This document shows, piece by piece, positions 60,291 through 64,000 of a DNA stretch of 64,000 nucleotides; the first letter of the stretch is position 1, and every line of letters begins with the position of its first letter. Position numbers and translations under genes: made by a program. This stretch comes from Algoriphagus kandeliae. GTDB taxonomy: Bacteria; Bacteroidota; Bacteroidia; Cytophagales; Cyclobacteriaceae. Below the pieces are notes generated by a model. The model was not told where the DNA came from and did no database searches. It worked only from the letters and a program-made list of their open reading frames with translations. The DNA lies in NCBI RefSeq assembly GCF_004571135.1, contig NZ_SPSB01000001.1, positions 186,001 through 250,000 on the forward strand, given 5' to 3'.

Positions 60291-60666
60291 CTGCTGTAGG
60301 CAGGGCTATTGAAATTTGACTCAGAAGTAGTCTTTTTCTTCGTGAGGTCTATTTAGTAACTTCGATGTTCATCATTCATTATTCTAAATTCGATATTTAA
60401 CCCGTCAGAAATAACAATTTGCCCTGAAGGTCTAAATTCCCATCTGGACCATAAATCCACCTCCTCCTTCGTAAATCGTACTTAGTACTACCCTCTCTTC
60501 TTGATTTCACTTTTAAATCATTCAACATTCCTCAATCCTCATTCTACATTCAAAATTCCTCATTCTTTCATCAATCCCCCTCGTATTTCGTACTTCGTAA
60601 ATCGTACTTCGTAAATCCTACTTCGTATTTTCCTTTTTTCTACTTCTTCACCCCAACAAATTATCT

Positions 60667-60674
60667 ATATTTGA
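60667..60674 (+). promoter_or_regulatory. Candidate -7 box of the wza-wzc operon
   Basis: TATATTTG matches TAnnTTTG exactly, 30 bases before the ATG at 60697. It is the first non-repeat sequence after 1.5 kb of repeats. No clear -33 TTTG is visible at the right distance. Confidence 0.5.
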
Positions 60675-60696
60675 GAAGCTTTTGCATTTTATGTGT

Positions 60697-61521
60697 ATGA
60701 GAAAAATCTCACTTTATTTTCTTTTTTTATTGCTTTTGGGTACCAGCTGCATTAGCAATAAACGAATTACCTACCTTCAAAATTTATCAGATAGCACCTC
60801 CTATGAATTGAATGAGTTTATTCCTTTCGCAGAGGTGGATTACGAATATATTCTCCAGCCCTATGATATGGTGGAAATCGATTTTGCATCTTCCGATGAA
60901 GAGCTAACCGAAGCTTTTTCTTATCAGAATAGCCGAAATATGGGGGGCATCCGTGGAGGTACAGGAGGTGGGGGTGGACAAGGTTCTGATCCGCTTTACT
61001 TTATGGGCTACTCCATCGATAAAGATGGAATGGTGGAAGTCCCTAAATTGGGAAAAATTAAAATTGCCGGCTTGACTGAGGAGGAGGCCAAAGAGAAGGT
61101 AGAAACTGAAATCAATAAGTTTTTTAAGGAAGATGTCTATGTCAAACTCCGAATAGCGGGAATTCGCTATACGACATTAGGAGAGTTTAATAATGTGGGA
61201 GTTCAGATTATCTATAAAAACCGGGCTACCATTTTTGATGCCTTAGCCAATTCAGGTGAGACGACTTTGTTAGGGAAGAAGAACAAACTATTTATCATCC
61301 GTCAATACGATGGTGGAGTAAAAATTCATCAGATTAATTTGAATGACAGAGCCTTGTTAGCTAGTCCTTTTTATTTCATTCAACCCAATGATATTTTGTA
61401 TATGGAACCGATGAAAATCCGTCAAATCGGGACGGCAGATAACTTAACTGCCTCCCTGGCACTTTTTGCGGGATTGCTGGCATCTACTTTGTTAATCATT
61501 AACTTAGTAACAGGGAATTAA
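60697..61521 (+). CDS. wza: Outer-membrane polysaccharide export lipoprotein
   Basis: A 274-aa protein from the ATG that opens a short lipoprotein signal, with lipobox LLGTSC and Cys18. The Poly_export domain follows: YEYILQPYDMVEIDFASSDEE, then YSIDKDGMVEVPKLGKIKIAGLTEEEAKEKVE, and the SLBB part IIYKNRATIFDALANSG. A Gly-rich insertion (GGIRGGTGGGGGQGSD) lies between them. The C-terminus is a hydrophobic helix (ASLALFAGLLASTLLIINL), as is usual in Bacteroidota, which lack the long Wza barrel. ATG 60691 and TTG 60682 are alternative starts. It is followed five bases on by wzc. Confidence 0.9.
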   Translation: MRKISLYFLFLLLLGTSCISNKRITYLQNLSDSTSYELNEFIPFAEVDYEYILQPYDMVEIDFASSDEELTEAFSYQNSRNMGGIRGGTGGGGGQGSDPLYFMGYSIDKDGMVEVPKLGKIKIAGLTEEEAKEKVETEINKFFKEDVYVKLRIAGIRYTTLGEFNNVGVQIIYKNRATIFDALANSGETTLLGKKNKLFIIRQYDGGVKIHQINLNDRALLASPFYFIQPNDILYMEPMKIRQIGTADNLTASLALFAGLLASTLLIINLVTGN

Positions 61522-61526
61522 GTACC

Positions 61527-63986
61527 ATGGAGAAGTTAGATCTCAGCCAATTAGATAATGAAGAAAAAGCATTAGAGATTCGCTATGTCGTAGCGAAATA
61601 TGCTCGCTTTTGGCCTTGGTATGCCCTTTTCATTATAATTTTTCTAATTGGGGTCTTTTTGTTCCATCGATATACTGTGGAGGAATATGAGGTTCGGGGT
61701 TCTTTGGTAATTAAAACAAATACTTCTCCTGAAGCTAGAATCCTGGACCGATCCAATATTTTTAACTCGGGAATCAACCTTGAAAATGATATCCTCCGGC
61801 TTCGTTCCAAAAATTTGGCTCGTGAGGCTTTAAAGAAATTGCACTTTGATGTAGAGTATTATGCAAAGACTAATATCAAAGATATTGAATTGTATGATCG
61901 ATCTCCCATCCGAATCGATGTAGATTGGAATCACCTGCAGGTTACAGACACTCCTGTAGAATTGGTAATTCTCTCTGATGAAAACTTCAAGTTGATGCCT
62001 CCGGAAGGGAGTGTTTTGGATTTTAATCCTGCTCAAGCTGCTGGAGATGAAAATGTGTTTAACAAGACTTATACATTTGGTCAGGAGGTAGAGACCGCTC
62101 GTTCCAAGTTTACGGTGCATTTGGTTAATTCGGGAAGGGTTGGTGACATCGTTATTTTTAAATTCATCAGCCCCTCAGCTTTGGAGGATCGCTTGGCTCG
62201 ATCAGTAAATGTCTCTTTAGAAAACCAATACAGCTCCGTTTTAACTCTTACTACTACCACTAAAGTAGTGGAAAAAGGAAGGGATTATATCAATGCCTTG
62301 ATGGAATCCTACATCGACTATGACCTGAATGAGAAAAATAAAATTCAGGAAAACACTATCGCCTTTATCGAAGAGCAGTTAGGCTATTTGGAGGATTCGT
62401 TGAAGCAAAAAGAAAGAGAACTTCAGGAGTTTAAGGTTGAAAATAAGTTATTGGATGTCTCAGCAGAGTTTTCCAATATCCTGAGCAAAATGAATTCCCT
62501 AGATGAGCAAAATGCTGAATTGGATTATCAGCTGGCTTATTTTGAGGAAATCAAACGTTACATGGAGCAGAAGAGTAAGGATTTTTCTGATGTGATTGCT
62601 CCATCTGTAATCGGTGTTCCAGACCCCTTATTGAATGGTTTGATACAAACCTTAGTGACTCTTTCACAAGACCGAAGAAAGTTACTGGCTACGGTCAATG
62701 AAAACCATCCTGAGGTAATCAAGATCGATGTGCAAATGGAAAAAGTCCAGGATGCACTTTTCGAGAATGTGGTTAACCTAATTGAAAATACGAAGAAGCA
62801 ACAGCGAAGCATTCAGCGAGAAATTGCCAGCTATGATGCGGAGTTTGCAACGCTTCCTGAATCTGAATCTCAGTACACAGGGATCTTTAGAGAGTTTAAA
62901 TTGCGAGAATCTCTTTATACCTATTTGCTCGAAAAACGAGCAGAAGCCGGAATTGCAAGGGCTTCAAACGTATCTGATAATGCCATTTTGGATACCGCAA
63001 AGCAAGGGACATTGGTCTTTCCTAAGAAGCAGCAAAACTATGCTTTAGCTATTGTGATGGGCTTTTTAATTCCCTTTGGCTTTATAGTGATGCGGGATAT
63101 TTTTGACGATAGTATCAAAGATCAGCGGGATTTGAAGAAGCACTTCATGATTCCTCAGTTGGGTATTATTGGATTTTCAACCAAAGGTACCAATAAGGTG
63201 GTATTGGAGCATCCAAAGTCGGCAGTTGCCGAATCCTTCCGTTCCTTGAGATCTGCGATTACTTATTTGGCAAGTGGAAAAAACACCAAGAAGATTTTGG
63301 TTACCTCCTCTGTTTCCGGTGAGGGTAAGACCTTCACTTCCTTGAATTTAGCTTCTGCTATGGCCTTGGGATCTAAGAAAACCGTGGTAGTAGGGGGTGA
63401 CTTACGTAGACCCAAATTGGCTCAATACTTTAATCATTCTGATAAAGTTGGGCTTTCTTCCTATTTGATTGGGAAAGTGGAAGCCAAGGATATTGTGATT
63501 CCGACTGAGCATGAAAATCTGTACTTTGTTCCTTCAGGAGTTATTCCCCCTAATCCTGCCGAATTGTTACAAACCCAGAGGCTAAAAGATTTCCTAGCCT
63601 ACTTGGAATCCGAGTTTGATGTGGTGATTTTCGATACACCTCCCATGGGATTGGTATCAGAGACCATTGATTTGATGCGTTTGTTCGATATCAATTTGTA
63701 TGTTGTTCGGCAGAATTATACCGTCAAAGATCATTTAGTAATGATTAATGACTTGTTCAATAACAAGCAGGTTTCCAATGTGTATGGGGTTTTCAATGGT
63801 ATTATCAATTCCGGATACCATTATGAAGGTTACAACTACGGATACGGAAATACCTACTTGTACTCTCAAAACAACAAGTACATGTATAATTATTACGGGG
63901 ATGATTTGGAGACTAAAAAGAAGAAAATCAAATCCAAAAAGCCTTCTTTTGTAAGCAAAGTTAAAAAGCTTTTTCGTACTCGCTAG
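61527..63986 (+). CDS. wzc: Polysaccharide co-polymerase/tyrosine autokinase
   Basis: This 819-aa inner-membrane protein controls chain length and export with Wza. It has an N-terminal Wzz domain with a membrane helix (about 30-50), a long periplasmic coiled region (KEREL-type, about 260-440) with a GNVR-like segment, a second helix near 510-530, and a cytoplasmic BY-kinase domain. Walker A is SSVSGEGKT (595-603), Walker A' VVVGGDLRRP (620-629), Walker B VVIFDTPPMG. The tail has a Tyr cluster (YEGYNYGYGNTYLYS, then YMYNYYGDD) that is the autophosphorylation site, followed by a basic end. It is complete within the window. Confidence 0.93.
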   Translation: MEKLDLSQLDNEEKALEIRYVVAKYARFWPWYALFIIIFLIGVFLFHRYTVEEYEVRGSLVIKTNTSPEARILDRSNIFNSGINLENDILRLRSKNLAREALKKLHFDVEYYAKTNIKDIELYDRSPIRIDVDWNHLQVTDTPVELVILSDENFKLMPPEGSVLDFNPAQAAGDENVFNKTYTFGQEVETARSKFTVHLVNSGRVGDIVIFKFISPSALEDRLARSVNVSLENQYSSVLTLTTTTKVVEKGRDYINALMESYIDYDLNEKNKIQENTIAFIEEQLGYLEDSLKQKERELQEFKVENKLLDVSAEFSNILSKMNSLDEQNAELDYQLAYFEEIKRYMEQKSKDFSDVIAPSVIGVPDPLLNGLIQTLVTLSQDRRKLLATVNENHPEVIKIDVQMEKVQDALFENVVNLIENTKKQQRSIQREIASYDAEFATLPESESQYTGIFREFKLRESLYTYLLEKRAEAGIARASNVSDNAILDTAKQGTLVFPKKQQNYALAIVMGFLIPFGFIVMRDIFDDSIKDQRDLKKHFMIPQLGIIGFSTKGTNKVVLEHPKSAVAESFRSLRSAITYLASGKNTKKILVTSSVSGEGKTFTSLNLASAMALGSKKTVVVGGDLRRPKLAQYFNHSDKVGLSSYLIGKVEAKDIVIPTEHENLYFVPSGVIPPNPAELLQTQRLKDFLAYLESEFDVVIFDTPPMGLVSETIDLMRLFDINLYVVRQNYTVKDHLVMINDLFNNKQVSNVYGVFNGIINSGYHYEGYNYGYGNTYLYSQNNKYMYNYYGDDLETKKKKIKSKKPSFVSKVKKLFRTR

Positions 63987-64000
63987 ATTATAAAACCTAT

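Larger units (their letters stand above)
59161..60690. repeat. Long gap of dispersed and tandem repeats upstream of wza
   Basis: About 1.5 kb without a gene. Structured repeat copies D and E (59333-59618) and F and G (60003-60290) form two similar dimers. Between them lies the 187-base inverted-repeat element at 59721-59907. Copy E ends in the palindrome CCCACGGTT-AA-AACCGTGGG (59596-59615). The right end (60460-60645) is low-complexity filler with words like TCGTAAATCGTACTTCG and CATTCAACATTCC. The wza promoter sits at the far right. Confidence 0.75.

Overview
The window looks like chromosomal DNA of a Bacteroidota bacterium, most likely a Cyclobacteriaceae/Algoriphagus-type marine or soil organism. 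The family name is an impression from remembered gene styles, not a computed result. The phylum is supported by a gliding-motility-type C-terminal sorting domain (type IX secretion) on the first protein, by -7 boxes of the form TAnnTTTG, by low GC, by weak or absent Shine-Dalgarno sequences, and by dispersed intergenic repeats of kinds typical of the phylum. No rRNA, tRNA, intact insertion sequence, CRISPR array or phage gene was recognised.

Almost the whole window is one large surface-polysaccharide locus. From left to right: (1) the 3' end of a large secreted PKD/Ig-like T9SS protein (to 2335); (2) asnB on the minus strand; (3) a sialic-acid cluster neuA-neuB-GT2-neuC-GT2 (4.5-9.0 kb); (4) a minus-strand operon for an N-modified deoxyamino sugar: formyltransferase, polysaccharide deacetylase, two FdtA-type ketoisomerases, hexapeptide acyltransferase and DegT aminotransferase (10.0-14.2 kb), with a separate methyltransferase gene just beyond it (9.0-9.8 kb); (5) a glycosyltransferase, wecB and a WecA-like initiating phosphoglycosyltransferase (14.7-17.8 kb); (6) a cluster unrelated to polysaccharide, made of a lipoprotein, two secreted proteins and an 817-aa leucine-rich-repeat protein (18.2-22.6 kb), closed by a strong bidirectional terminator; (7) a GtrB/ArnC-like GT2, then WecD-like and WecE-like genes for a 4-amino-4,6-dideoxyhexose (23.0-26.0 kb); (8) four large multi-span GT-C-like membrane proteins (26.0-31.6 kb); (9) a winged-helix regulator, a four-helix-bundle protein, and a Wzm/Wzt ABC exporter whose two genes are separated by an MBOAT O-acetylation cassette (31.9-39.2 kb); (10) a dense run of overlapping glycosyltransferase and methyltransferase genes (39.2-52.4 kb); (11) a possible polymerase, a second deacetylase, another GT4 and a GNAT gene, separated by repeat-filled gaps (52.8-59.2 kb); (12) the exporter/co-polymerase pair wza-wzc (60.7-64.0 kb).

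Together the genes can supply CMP-sialic acid, UDP-ManNAc, a dTDP-Fuc3N/Qui3N-type sugar and a Fuc4N-type sugar, with acetyl, acyl, formyl and methyl decorations. The products appear to be assembled on undecaprenyl phosphate and exported by an ABC route (Wzm/Wzt) and a Wza/Wzc route. No rmlA/rmlB, Wzx flippase or unambiguous Wzy is visible, so those functions must be encoded elsewhere or be unrecognised.

The most unusual feature is the intergenic repeat content. At least six repeat styles fill the gaps, and several of the same styles occur in frame inside three coding sequences (an MBOAT acyltransferase and two GT4 glycosyltransferases), apparently in loops of otherwise intact proteins. A second candidate for something undescribed is the secreted LRR cluster: a recurring Trp-rich module occurs three times in the LRR protein, and an NTF2-like-looking segment recurs across neighbouring genes.
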